Shown: one piece after another, positions 11,579-22,892 of the stretch
Position numbering within the stretch: the first letter of the stretch is position 1
Layout of the letters: each line of letters starts with the position of its first letter
From: Cornus controversa
Lineage: Eukaryota > Streptophyta > Magnoliopsida > Cornales > Cornaceae
NCBI GenBank assembly: GCA_026545225.1
Contig: CM048850.1
Location: 25,783,797 to 25,847,796 of the forward strand
Direction of reading: 5' to 3'
Length of the DNA stretch: 64,000 nucleotides
The notes under the pieces: generated by a model
Seen by the model: only the letters and a program-made list of their open reading frames with translations
Database searches by the model: none
Told to the model about the DNA's origin: nothing
Position numbers and translations under genes: made by a program

Positions 11579-14500
11579 TTAAGTCGGATAGACGGGATCC
11601 GTCAAGTCGACGGACTCCACGTCTCTTCTTGGCACACATCCTTCCACACAATGTTTCAACCTTTGGCCATTAACTTTCATCAAAGTATTATCTCTAAAGC
11701 TTCGAATTTCCACGGCACCATGAGGAAAAACCGAAATCACTTGGAATGGTCCATCCCACCTTGAACGCAATTTTCCGGGGAACAACCGAAGCTTGGAATT
11801 GAAGAGCCACACTTTATCACCTGGAGAGAAGGACTTTCGTGAGATGTGTCGATCATGAAATGCTTTCGTCCTCTCCTTGTAAATTCGTGAACTTTCATAA
11901 GCATCACGTCTAAACTCTTCTAATTCATTCAATTGCAACTTCCTCTCTTCCCCAGCTCTTTTTGCATCGAAATTGAATTTTCGAATTGCCCAAAGTGCCT
12001 TGTGCTCAATCTCTACTGGAAGATGACATGCTTTCCCATACACTAACCGATATGGTGACATACCGATAGGGGTCTTGTAAGCAGTCCGATACGCCCATAG
12101 TGCTTCGCTCAGTCGCAATGACCAATCTCTTCTATCTGGTCTCACTGTCTTCTCGAGAACATGCTTAATTTCTCGATTGGACAGCTCTACTTGCCCACTT
12201 GTTTGAGGATGATAAGGCGTTGCCACCTTATGTGTCACTGAATATTTAGCAAGCAAACCTCTCAAGAATTTATTGCAAAAGTGAGTACCACCATCACTGA
12301 TCAAGGCTCGAGGAATTCCAAATCGACTAAGAATATTCTCATGCATGAATTTGATTACCACCTTGTGATCATTGGTTCGAGTTGCAATGGCCTCCACCCA
12401 CTTGGAGACATAATCCACTCCAACCAGAATATATTCGTAGCCAAAAGAAGGTGGAAAGGGTCCCATAAAATCAATTCCCCAAACATCAAAAATCTCCACC
12501 ACCAGAATGGGGCTCATTGGCATCATATCACGCCTCGACATTGAACCCAATCTTTGACAACGATCACAAGTCTTATAGAAAACATATGCATCGTGAAACA
12601 GAGAAGGCCAAAAGAATCCACATTGAAGTACCTTTGCCGTTGTCTTCCTTGCACTGAAGTGGCCTCCACATGCCAATGAGTGGCAGAACTTGAGAATATC
12701 TTGAAACTCATGGTCTGGGACACATCGTCGAATAATCTGATCTGGACAATATTTAAATAACTCTAGATCCTCCCAAAAGTAATGATGAACTTTAGAGAAG
12801 AATCGATCACGTTCTCGCTTGGTCCAGTCTCTTGGCACTTTTCCCGTGGCTAAATAGTTCACAATATCTGCATACCATGGTGTGGAGTTGTCGGACACTC
12901 CAAACAATTGCTCCCTCTGAAGTGTTTTGGAAAGTGTAGTGCATACAGAAGTTACCACCATGGTAGAAATTTGATCTTCAAACACCTTCTTCTCCTTCTG
13001 TTTTTCTTGCACCCTTACTTCATCTACAGATTCAATCACCTCTTCAGAGTCCATGAAGAAAACATCAGTCTGATCTGGAGGATTCTCAACAGCATTGAAA
13101 ATATTAAGTTTAACCTTCATGTTGCCAAAGGAAATATCCATGATCCCTGACCTACAATTTATGCAAGCATCAGCAGTAGCTAAGAAAGGTCGACCAAGGA
13201 TCACAGGAATGTGCCTCTTCGGATTGTGAACCGGCTCAGTGTCAAGTACAATGAAATCAACAGGAAAGTAGAACTTGTCCACTTTAATGAGCACATCTTC
13301 TATGATTCCTCGGGGTTGCTTTGTTGATCTGTCTGCAAATTGTAATACCACCGAGGTAGGCTTCAATTCTCCCAAGCCCAATTGTAAGTAAACTGAATAG
13401 GGTAGCAAATTCACACTTGCACCCAAATCAAGAAGAGCTTTATCCACATGGTGCTCCCCAATAATGCATGAGATAGTTGGAGCACCAGGATCTTTGTACT
13501 TGGGAGGAGTACATTGCTGAATTATTGAACTCACTTGTTGTGGCAGCATTACTTTCTTTGGCACATGGCTTTTAGAACGCCTTTTCTGAGTGCACAAGTC
13601 CTTCAAAAATTTTGCATAAGGAGGAATTTGCTTGATGGCATCAAGGAGTGGCAAATTAATCTTCACTTGACGAAACACCTCCATCATGTCATGCAGCTTG
13701 TCCCCTTGCTTCCCCAACTTGGATGCTTCAAGAAAACGTTGTGGGAAAGGAGCCTTGGGCTCATAAGGAATTTCAGCACTTGGACTTGTGATCACTTTTT
13801 CTTCTTCTTTCTTTTCACCCACCTTATTGTCAATTATTTTCCCACTTCTCAAAGTGGTAATGGCTTGAACTTGCTCATGGTGTGGGTTGCTTGTGGAAGC
13901 TTGTATCCCTCTTGGATTAGCAATTGGTTGACTAGGGAGCTTCCCTTCTTCTCTTCTACTTAATGAAGTAGCAAGCTGTCCAAACTGAGATTCCAGTTTG
14001 GCAATGGATTGAGAATGTGAGTGCACTAGCTGAACTGTAGATTGTACTGTTGCTGCAGTAGCTTGCACTGTCTCTATAAGAGAATCAAGCTTGTCAAATT
14101 TAGACAAGGTAAGAGTCAGCTTGTCTTCAATAGCAGAAATTCTTTGGGCCATAGGACTTTGTGTTTGATATTGCTGTTGAGGCACAAAAGTCCTAGGTTG
14201 ATATGATGGTTGCATTGCTGCCCCTTGGTTACTGTAAGAAAAACCAGGATGATTCCTCCATGTGGGATTGTAACTATTCCCTCGTGGAGGATTCATTGGT
14301 CCAGTGAAAGTGGCTTGAACTTGCTCATGTTGAATATCAGAAAATTGCCCCATTGAAGGACAATTGCTTATATTATGCATAGGACTAGAGCAAAATTCAC
14401 AAGGGCCTAGCAATGAAGAATTTGAAGCAGAAGGAGTTTGATTGGCAGCCATAATTGCTGCTACCTTCTGTGCAATTAAATCAATATCAGTTGGCATAGC

Positions 14501-15373
14501 TTCTGAAGCACCAACCTCAAAAATTCCATCAGCCTTCCTGGTAGTGGCAGGTCTGCTAGAACGAGTAGAGGACACATGTTGTAGAGAGTTGTCACTAAGA
14601 TTTTCAAATAAGGTCCATGCCTCTTCTTCACTCTTCAACATAAAAGTACCTCCACATGACGCATCAACCATCTGTCTATTGGCTTCTGTGAGCCCTTCAT
14701 GAAAACTCTGCACTAGTTGCCACTTAGGAATTTGATGATGGGGACACTTCCTAAGAAGGTCCTTGAATCTTTCCCATGTCTCATAAAATTGTTCCCCTTC
14801 ATGTTGGGAGAAACCAGTGATAGCACGTCTGAACTGATTGGTCTTCCCTATCGGAAAATACTTCTTGAGAAACTCATGTTGCATCTGAGTCCAAGTCATG
14901 ATAGAACCAGCCGGTAGGGAGTTGAACCAATACTTTGCTTTGTCTTTCAGAGAGAATGGAAAAAGTCTCATTCTAAAAGCATCTTCAGAGAAGTTGTGAA
15001 TTTTTGTAGTTGAGCGCACTTCAATGAAGTCATCCAGATGCTTGTAAGGGTCTTCTTGAGTCAGCCCAAAATAAGATGGTAGCATCTGAATAATGCTGGA
15101 CTTGATCTCATAATTCTGTGCTGTGACATTGGGCAGTTGAAAACCTGCTGGCGAGGTATATGTCTCAGGAACATAGTAGTCCCTAAGCAATCTAGCTCTT
15201 TCTCAATCAGCATTAGGAACAAGGTTATTATTCCTCTCTTCTGCCATGTCTTCAATTATTTCTTCCTCTTGCACAATGGTATCAACAGGGATGTTCCTCT
15301 GTTGTCTAAGAGTACGTTCAGGCTCAAGATCAAGAGGTATCAAAGGATCAGCCACAGAACGACGACCTTGCAT
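11579..15373 (-). CDS. Element A gag-pol region (gag, protease, integrase parts)
   Basis: This is the polyprotein region of an Athila-type Ty3/gypsy fossil. Gag starts near 15373 ([10 protein letters not shown]). It contains a capsid-like block ([13 protein letters not shown]) and a CCHC zinc knuckle of form CX2CX4HX4C ([14 protein letters not shown]). The protease motif is [12 protein letters not shown], the DLGA form typical of Athila. Integrase parts include the zinc-binding region (CDRCQRLG), the core ([30 protein letters not shown]) and a C-terminal domain. The element is a fossil and counts as broken. Confidence 0.9.
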
Positions 15374-15494
15374 ATATTACTAAAAGCACCTGAAAAGAAA
15401 ACAAAAACAAAATTAAAAATAAAATATAAAAATTTCCTAAACTAAAAATCCAATTAAAACTAATTCTGTAAAATCCAATCAATCAAATAGATAA

Positions 15495-15512
15495 TCCCCG
15501 GCAACGGCGCCA
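15495..15512 (-). other. Element A primer-binding site (tRNA-Asp type)
   Basis: On the minus strand this reads TGGCGCCGTTGCCGGGGA, five bases after the LTR end. It is the usual PBS of the Athila/Calypso group. Confidence 0.93.
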
Positions 15513-15517
15513 AAAAT

Positions 15518-15873
15518 TGATTCGTGTGTGAGTGTGACTCAAAAAGTATACCAATTAAAAATTTCCACACTTCGCAATAGAACGAATTCCTTGCAGAATA
15601 GGGCTATCGAAATGAATGGGTATCGTACCTCAGGGATTATGGTCTAATGAGTTGGAACACAGAACTAATTCTAATTAAATTTATAAGAAAAGAATTCTGA
15701 TTTTTAACTAATTAAAAAGATAAAATAAAATAAATCAAAGGTAAACAAGATAGTGAAGATAATAGGAGAGAAACCTAGGGTGTTTGACTTCACCACTAAC
15801 TCCACAATCAATGGTCAATTGAATCAACTATAGGGGAATTACATCATGCATAAGTGGTGTCGGTGGCTACAAG
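15518..15873 (-). repeat. Element A 5' LTR, inner piece
   Basis: This is the PBS-proximal part of A's 5' LTR, starting TGATTCGTG. It meets B's oppositely oriented LTR head to head at about 15873. The junction is eroded compared with the intact LTRs. Together with about 16019-16373 it forms an inverted repeat of about 355 bp per arm around a loop of about 145 bp. Confidence 0.9.
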
Positions 15874-16373
15874 ATTGTGAGGATTCTTATTAATGAATTG
15901 AGCAATAAAAGTCTTGTAAATTCAATCTCAATGATTTCTTATCTTGTCTTAGATATTTAGTTGTTGTTATTGAACTCAATCTCTTTTGTTTTCTGTGATC
16001 ATGAGAGAGATTATTTCTTATCTTGTCTTAGACACCACTTATGCATGATGTAATTCCCCTATAGTTGATTCAATTGACCATTGATTGTGGAGTTAGTGGT
16101 GAAGTCAAACACCCTAGGTTTCTCTCTTATTATCTTCATTATCTGTTTACCTTTGATTTATTTTATTTTATCTTTTTAATTAGTTAAAAATCAGAATTCT
16201 TTTCTTATAAATTTAATTAGAATTAGTTCTGTGTTCCAACTCATTAGACCATAATCCCTGAGGTACGATACCCATTCATTTCGATAGCCCTATTCTGCAA
16301 GGAATTCGTTCTATTGCGAAGTGTGGAAATTTTTAATTGGTATACTTTTTGAGTCACACTCACACACGAATCA
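15874..16373 (+). repeat. Element B 5' LTR (partial)
   Basis: This is the PBS-side part of the LTR, ending CACACACGAATCA at 16373 and followed by the PBS. It is shorter than the 1511-bp 3' LTR. Its outer end abuts the LTR of A in opposite orientation. Confidence 0.9.
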
Positions 16374-16378
16374 ATTTT

Positions 16379-16396
16379 TGGCGCCGTTGCCGGGGA
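16379..16396 (+). other. Element B primer-binding site (tRNA-Asp type)
   Basis: TGGCGCCGTTGCCGGGGA starts five bases after the LTR end, the same as in A. Confidence 0.94.
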
Positions 16397-16517
16397 TTAT
16401 CTATTTGATTGATTGGATTTTACAGAATTAGTTTTAATTGGATTTTTAGTTTAGGAAATTTTTATATTTTATTTTTAATTTTGTTTTTGTTTTCTTTTCA
16501 GGTACTTTTAGTAATAT

Positions 16518-19500
16518 ATGCAAGGTCGTCGTTCTGTGGCTGATCCTTTGATACCTCTTGATCCTGAGCCTGAACGTACTCTTAGACAACAGAGGAACAT
16601 CCCTGTTGATACCATTGTGCAAGAGGAAGAAATAATTGAAGACATGGCAGAAGAGAGGAATAATAACCTTGTTCCTAATGTTGATGGAGAAAGAGCTAGA
16701 TTGCTTAGGGACTACTATGTTCCTGAGACATATACCTCGCCAGCAGGTTTTCAACTGCCCAATGTCACAGCACAGAATTATGAGATCAAGTCCAGCATTA
16801 TTCAGATGCTACCATCTTATTTTGGGCTGACTCAAGAAGACCAAGCATCTGGATGACTTCATTGAAGTGTGCTCAACTACAAAAATTCACAACTTCTCTG
16901 AAGATGCTTTCAGAATGAGACTTTTTCCATTCTCTCTGAAAGACAAAGCAAAGTATTGGTTCAACTCTCTACCGGCTGGTTCTATCACGACTTGGACTCA
17001 GATGCAACATGAGTTTCTCAAGAAGTATTTTCCGATAGGGAAGACCAATCAGTTCAGACGTGCTATCACTGGTTTCTCCCAACATGAGGGGGAACAATTT
17101 TATGAGACATGGGAAAGATTCAAGGACCTTCTTAGGAAGTGTCCCCATCATCAAGTTCCTAAGTGGCAACTAGTGCAGAGTTTTCATGAAGGGCTCACAG
17201 AAGCCAACAGACAGATGGTTGATGCGTCATGTGGAGGTACTTTTATGTTGAAGAGTGAAGAAGAGGCATGGACCTTATTTGAAAATCTTAGTGACAACTC
17301 TCTACAACATGTGTCCTCTACTCGTTCTAGCAGACCTGCCACTACCAGGAAGGCTGATGGAATTTTTGAGGTTGGTGCTTCAGAAGCTATGCCAACTGAT
17401 ATTGATTTAATTACACAGAAGGTAGCAGCAATTATGGCTGCCAATCAAACTCCTTCTGCTTCAAATTCTTCATTGCTAGGCCCTTGTGAATTTTGCTCTA
17501 GTCCTATGCATAATATAAGCAATTGTCCTTCAATGGGGCAATTTTCTGATATTCAACATGAGCAAGTTCAAGCCACTTTCACTGGACCAATGAATCCTCC
17601 ACGAGGTAATACTTACAATCCCACATGGAGGAATCATCCTGGTTTTTCTTACAGTAACCAAGGGGCAGCAATGCAACCATCATATCAACCTAGGACTTTT
17701 GTGCCTCAACAGCAATATCAAACACAAAGTCCTATGGCCCAAAGAATTTCTGCTATTGAAGACAAGCTGACTCTTACCTTGTCTAAATTTGACAAGCTTG
17801 ATTCTCTTATAGAGACAGTGCAAGCTACTGCAGCAACAGTACAATCTACAGTTCAGCTAGTGCACTCGCATTCTCAATCCATTGCCAAACTGGAATCTCA
17901 GTTTGGACAGCTTGCTACTTCATTAAGTAGAAGAGAAGAAGGGAAGCTCCCTAGTCAACCAATTGCTAATCCAAGAGGGATGCAAGCTTCCACAAGCAAC
18001 CCACACCATGAGCAAGTTCAAGCCATTACCACTTTGAGAAGTGGGAAAATAATTGACAATAAGGTGGGTGAAAAGAAAGAAGAAGAAAAAGTGATCACAA
18101 GTCCAAGTGCTGAAATTCCTTATGAGCCCAAGGCTCCTTTCCCACAACGTTTTCTTGAAGCATCTAAATTGGGGAAGCAAGGGGACAAGCTGCATGACAT
18201 GATGGAGGTGTTTCGCCAAGTGAAGATTAATTTGCCACTCCTTGATGCCATCAAGCAAATTCCTCCTTATGCAAAATTTTTGAAGGACTTGTGCACTCAG
18301 AAAAGGCGTTCTAAAAGCCATGTGCCAAAGAAAGTAATGCTGCCACAACAAGTGAGTTCAATAATTCAGCAATGTACTCCTCCCAAGTAGAAAGATCCTG
18401 GTGCTCCAACTATCTCATGCATTATTGGGGAGCACCATGTGGATAAAGCTCTTCTTGATTTGGGTGCAAGTGTGAATTTGCTACCCTATTCAGTTTACTT
18501 ACAATTGGGCTTGGGAGAATTGAAGCCTACCTCGGTGGTATTACAATTTGCAGACAGATCAACAAAGCAACCCCGAGGGATCATAGAAGATGTGCTCATT
18601 AAAGTGGACAAGTTCTACTTTCCTGTTGATTTCATTGTACTTGACACTGAGCCGGTTCACAATCCGAAGAGGCACATTCCTGTGATCCTTGGTCGGCCTT
18701 TCTTAGCTACTGCTGATGCTTGCATAAATTGTAGGTCAGGGATCATGGATATTTCCTTTGGAAACATGAAGGTTAAGCTTAATGTGTTCAATGCTATCCA
18801 ACACCCTCCAGATCAGAGTGATGTGTTCTGCATGGATGATATTGATGAATGCGTGGAGGAATTTGTCTCATCCTCTATATCTCGAAACTCCCTGGAGGTA
18901 TGTAAGTCTTTTTATGACTTTGAGAACATTAATGATGAAGGGTTGTGTGAAGAAGTGCATGCTATGCTGGAAGTGGATGCTATTCAGAATACTCCACCAT
19001 GGAGAATTCCAATTGAGCCACTACCTTTTCTCTCTAGCACTCCCTTAGTGCCTTCATTGGAGTCCCCTCCAGAATTAGAGTTGAAGCCTTTGCCTGACAA
19101 ATTGAAGTATGTATTCTTGGGGGCACAGAAAACTCTTCCTGTTATAATTGCCTCTGATCTGACAGAAATTCAAGAGAAGAGCTTAGTAGAGGTTTTATAC
19201 CAACATCGGGAAGCAATTGGATGGAGTGTTGCTGATCTTAAGGGCATTGATCCCTTAGTTTGCATGCACAAAATCCATTTGGAAGAAGGATGTAAGCCAA
19301 CCAGAGAGGCACAGAGGCGGTTGAACCCCAACATGAAGGAGGTGGTAAAGAAAGAGGTTGTCAAGTTACTTGATGCAGGAATCATTTATCCAATTTCTGA
19401 CAGCACATGGGTGAGTCCGACACAAGTGGTTCCAAAGAAATCTGGTCTTACCATTGTCCCTAACTCCATGGGAGAGCTTGTTCCACAACGTACTGCCACA

Positions 19501-20778
19501 GGTTGGCGAGTTTGCATTGATTACAGAAAGCTCAATTCTATGACAAGGAAGGATCACTTCCCTCTTCCATTCATTGATCAAATACTTGAAAGGTTAGCTG
19601 GTCAGAGCTATTATTGCTTTCTGGATGGCTACTCTGGTTATAACCAAGTAGCTATGGATCCAGAAGATCAAGAGAAGACCACTTTCACTTGTCCCTTTGG
19701 TACTTTTGCGTATCGTCGTATGCCTTTTGGATTATGTAATGCTCCGGCTACATTCCAAAGGTGTATGATGGCCATCTTTTCTGACATGGTGGAAAAATTC
19801 TTGGAGGTGTTTATGGATGATTTCTCTGTTTTTGGATCATCTTTTGAACATTGTTTGAGCAATTTATCACTTGTGCTTCAGAGGTGTCGAGAACGGAATC
19901 TGGTACTTAGTTGGGAGAAGAGCCATTTTATGGTGAAAGAGGGTATTGTATTGGGCCATATTGTTTCAGAGAGGGGCATTGAAGTTGATAAAGCAAAGAT
20001 CGACCTAATTGCAACTTTGCCTCATCCAACTTCGGTAAGGCAAGTTCGATCTTTCTTAGGCCATGCCGGGTTCTATAGAAGATTCATCAAGGATTTCAGT
20101 AAAGTAGCTCGACCATTATGCCATTTGTTATCTAAAGATGTTCCCTTTATCTTTGATGAAGATTGTGTGAAAGCTTTTCAAAAGCTTCGATCTCTGTTAT
20201 CCTCTGCACCAATTATGCAGTCTCCAAAATGGGCTATACCTTTTGAAATCATGTGTGATGCCTCTGATTATGCAGTAGGAGCCGTGTTGGGACAGAGAGA
20301 AGAGAAACGACCACATGTCATCTACTATGCTAGTAAGACTCTCTCTGATTCCCAACTCAATTATACAACCACAGAGAAAGAGCTTCTAGCTGTAGTGTTT
20401 GCCTTGGACAAATTTCGTTCTTATTTATTGGGGTCCAAGGTGGTTGTCTACTCTGATCATGCAGCATTGAGACACTTATTGGCAAAGAAAGAAACCAAAC
20501 CGCGTCTTATTCGGTGGATTTTATTGCTGCAAGAATTTGATTTGGAAATAAAAGACAAAAAGGGGACGGAGAATGTGGTAGCGGATCATTTATCTCGAAT
20601 CGAGTCTGAGCCGGTATTCGGTGCATTACCTATTCGAGACTCATTCCCGGATGAGCAATTGTTTGAAACTACTTTGATGAAAGTTAATGGCCAAAGGTTG
20701 AAACATTGTGTGGAAGGATGTGTGCCAAGAAGAGACGTGGAGTCCGTCGACTTGACGGATCCCGTCTATCCGACTTAA
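16518..20778 (+). pseudogene. Element B gag-pol region (gag, protease, RT, RNase H parts)
   Basis: Fossil polyprotein region, nearly identical to A's where they overlap. Gag capsid-like block at about 16.9-17.3 kb, CCHC knuckle near 17.49 kb, protease motif [12 protein letters not shown] near 18.45 kb. The reverse transcriptase palm has FLDGYSGYNQV and the catalytic FMDD motif (near 19.6-19.83 kb). RNase H has MCDASDYAVGAVLG, EKELLAVVFALDKFRSYL and YSDHAALRHLL (20.25-20.5 kb). Order and motifs are those of Athila-type Ty3/gypsy elements. It is broken, with about three breaks. Confidence 0.92.
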
Positions 20779-21668
20779 TCCCTTCGGAGAGTCAATCGTC
20801 TCCTACGGACGTTAAATAGTAGGTTTTGTATGTATTTCTATACTTTATTTCCTTTAGTTTTCTTTAATTTTAATTTGTGGTTTTAGTTTTCTTAAGTTTT
20901 TCTTCAATTCTAGTTGCGTTTTAATGTTTTTTCTTTGAGTTTTTGATGTATAAGTTGCTTCCGGAGGATGCCAAGAGGTGTACCGAGGTATTTGGACTCA
21001 AGACGGGTGAAAAATCGTGCTCTCGGTCGACCTTGGGCGATGGAGACTCAAAATTATCAAGGTTCGGTCGAACTTGGGCGATGGAGGGTCAAACAGGTCT
21101 ACAGGAGGGGGATCGATCGCCCCAATTGAGGGGGATCGATCGCCCCTCCATATTTTGGAAGGAGGAGCATCATCAGGTGGGCGATCGATCGCCCATCCTT
21201 GGGGGGATCGATCGCCCAAGCCCAAAACATGGGCTGGCCGAGAGTTCTCCTTATATATGGACACCCAATCCTCCTATGTTGCTACTACTTGCATCCTAAG
21301 CCTCTTTGAACTCCAATTCAAGTCCTATATCATCCGGAAAAATAATTTCTTCAATTAGTGATTATTATACAAGGATTCAACATTGATCAACATCAACTTC
21401 AACATCAAAGTGGATCAAAAATCACTAGTTCTCAAAGGAAGCTCACACTTTTTCAAGTTCAACATCGAAGTAAGTGAAGTTTTTCCTTGAAGAAATTGTT
21501 CAAATCTTTTTGAGGGCTTTTGAAGACCAAGTTTGGGGGATCAATTTGGTGCAATTACTTGTTCGATTTGGGTGGAAAAATTGCCGGAAAAAGGAGGTTG
21601 AAGGTTACAAAAGAATTGTGCACACCAAGTGTTCGATTTAATTCCTCAATTACACTTTTTCTACTTCT
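20779..21668 (+). promoter_or_regulatory. Element B pol-to-third-ORF spacer, possible internal promoter
   Basis: An 890-bp non-coding spacer. In order it carries two TTGGGCGATGGAG boxes (21033-21045 and 21074-21086), four CGATCGATCG palindromes (cores at 21111, 21134, 21183 and 21206), a TATA-like TTATATATGG (21251-21260), and a leader of about 410 bp before the third ORF. A GTAAGT donor-like motif lies near 21471. The layout looks like an upstream module plus core promoter, but it could equally act in RNA. Reading frames across it (such as 118 and 113 aa) are repeat artefacts. Confidence 0.5.
21025..21215 (+). repeat. Palindromic CGATCGATCG array of element B
   Basis: Four palindromic sites have core spacings of 23, 49 and 23 bp. 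The third is a perfect 16-bp palindrome, GGGCGATCGATCGCCC (21179-21194). Two related half-site boxes lie upstream, 41 bp apart. Element D has the same geometry on the opposite strand (63299-63486). Confidence 0.95.
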
Positions 21669-22892
21669 ATGGCACCAAAGAGAGCAAGTCACCAAGATGC
21701 TTCAAGTTCACGTAATCCTCGCCGAGCGAGGAATGATCCGACCACAGGTTCTTCACGATCTCGCCGAGACGGTATTCAAGAGAGATGGCATCCAAGGGCG
21801 TTGAACTATGAAACAACGTTTGACATAGCCGAACTGTATGGTATGTTTCCTGAGACACGATGGGGGATTTCTGACATCCGTCGTCGTCGGTCGGCATCCA
21901 TTTTTGTTCCACTCTCATCTACCATTTACCCGAGGCTTGTCAAGGTATTTTATCAAAACTTGATGCCGAAACCTGATGAGCGGGATGTGCTTACTTCTTC
22001 CGTAGATGGAACAATAGTTCGAGTGGACATGTCATCCATTGCCATTGCCATGGGTTGTCCTCATGAATGCCCAGCTGATTTATCTCATATCTACACTCCT
22101 TTACCCGACGAGTTGTCGGTGGGCAATGTGGTTGCACGATTATGTGCCAACCAATTTTCTGGGCCAAAAAGGAATGCAGCTTCAAAGTCTTCAATGCCAA
22201 ATCATTTATGGTTCCTTGACGCTGTGCTACTCAAGAATGTATGTCCAATTGGACATAAAACCGAAAGACGTCAAGAGTTCCTCAGAGCCTTATATGCCAT
22301 ACATTTTGGGCATTGGCTGTCATTCCCACAGATTGTCTGGGGCCAGATGGAGAAATTCTATTCCAAAGTTGTGGCCAAGGTACCAGACAGTGCAAGTGAC
22401 TGGGAGTTTCCATTCCCTACTATTATTCACCAGTTGCTTGTATCACAGGGGTATGCAGTCCACGAGGACGAGCTTGCCTTTCCACATGACCTTCATTATG
22501 GCACGCATGACTAGAACTTGAGTCGATCTCATATGCACCAGAGAGTCATAGCGGCGCCTGGTGAGGTATCTCGGTTGGCCCAAGGAGGAGAGCATGTAGA
22601 TGTACCACCACCGGTGGACGATCCAGAGGAGATGGAGGCAGAGGAAGAGGAAGTGCATGCACAGGCTGGTGGCCATGATTATCAATACTTAGAAGGGCAG
22701 ATTGCTGGGTTGACAGCCCAATTTGGCACCATACAGACAGAGGTCTCCACACAGTTTGGTGCAATGAGAGCAGAGATGGCGGATCACTTTCGTGACACTC
22801 GCTAAGAGCAACTAGAGATGAGGAGGATGATGCGTGCACTGATGCGCCAAGCAAACTTAGATCCAGATGCTCAGTCACCACCACATCCTTGA
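21669..22892 (+). pseudogene. Element B third ORF (Athila-type)
   Basis: The counterpart of the 407-aa ORF in element A, about 99 percent alike by eye. It has the same basic N-terminus, globular domain, acidic linker and C-terminal coiled coil. It is broken, with about two breaks. Function unknown. Confidence 0.85.

Noticed and set aside
12281-14917. Plus-strand frames of 66-142 aa across element A's gag-pol, and their mirrors in element B
   Set aside because: Shadows of the real pol and gag frames; they recur in both elements only because the DNA does.
20943-21358. Frames with repeated GDRSP/IDRP peptides (118, 113 and 88 aa), and the 114-aa frame at 63224-63568
   Set aside because: They read the CGATCGATCG array in several frames and both strands. 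The frame is not kept between B and D, whereas the DNA spacing is.
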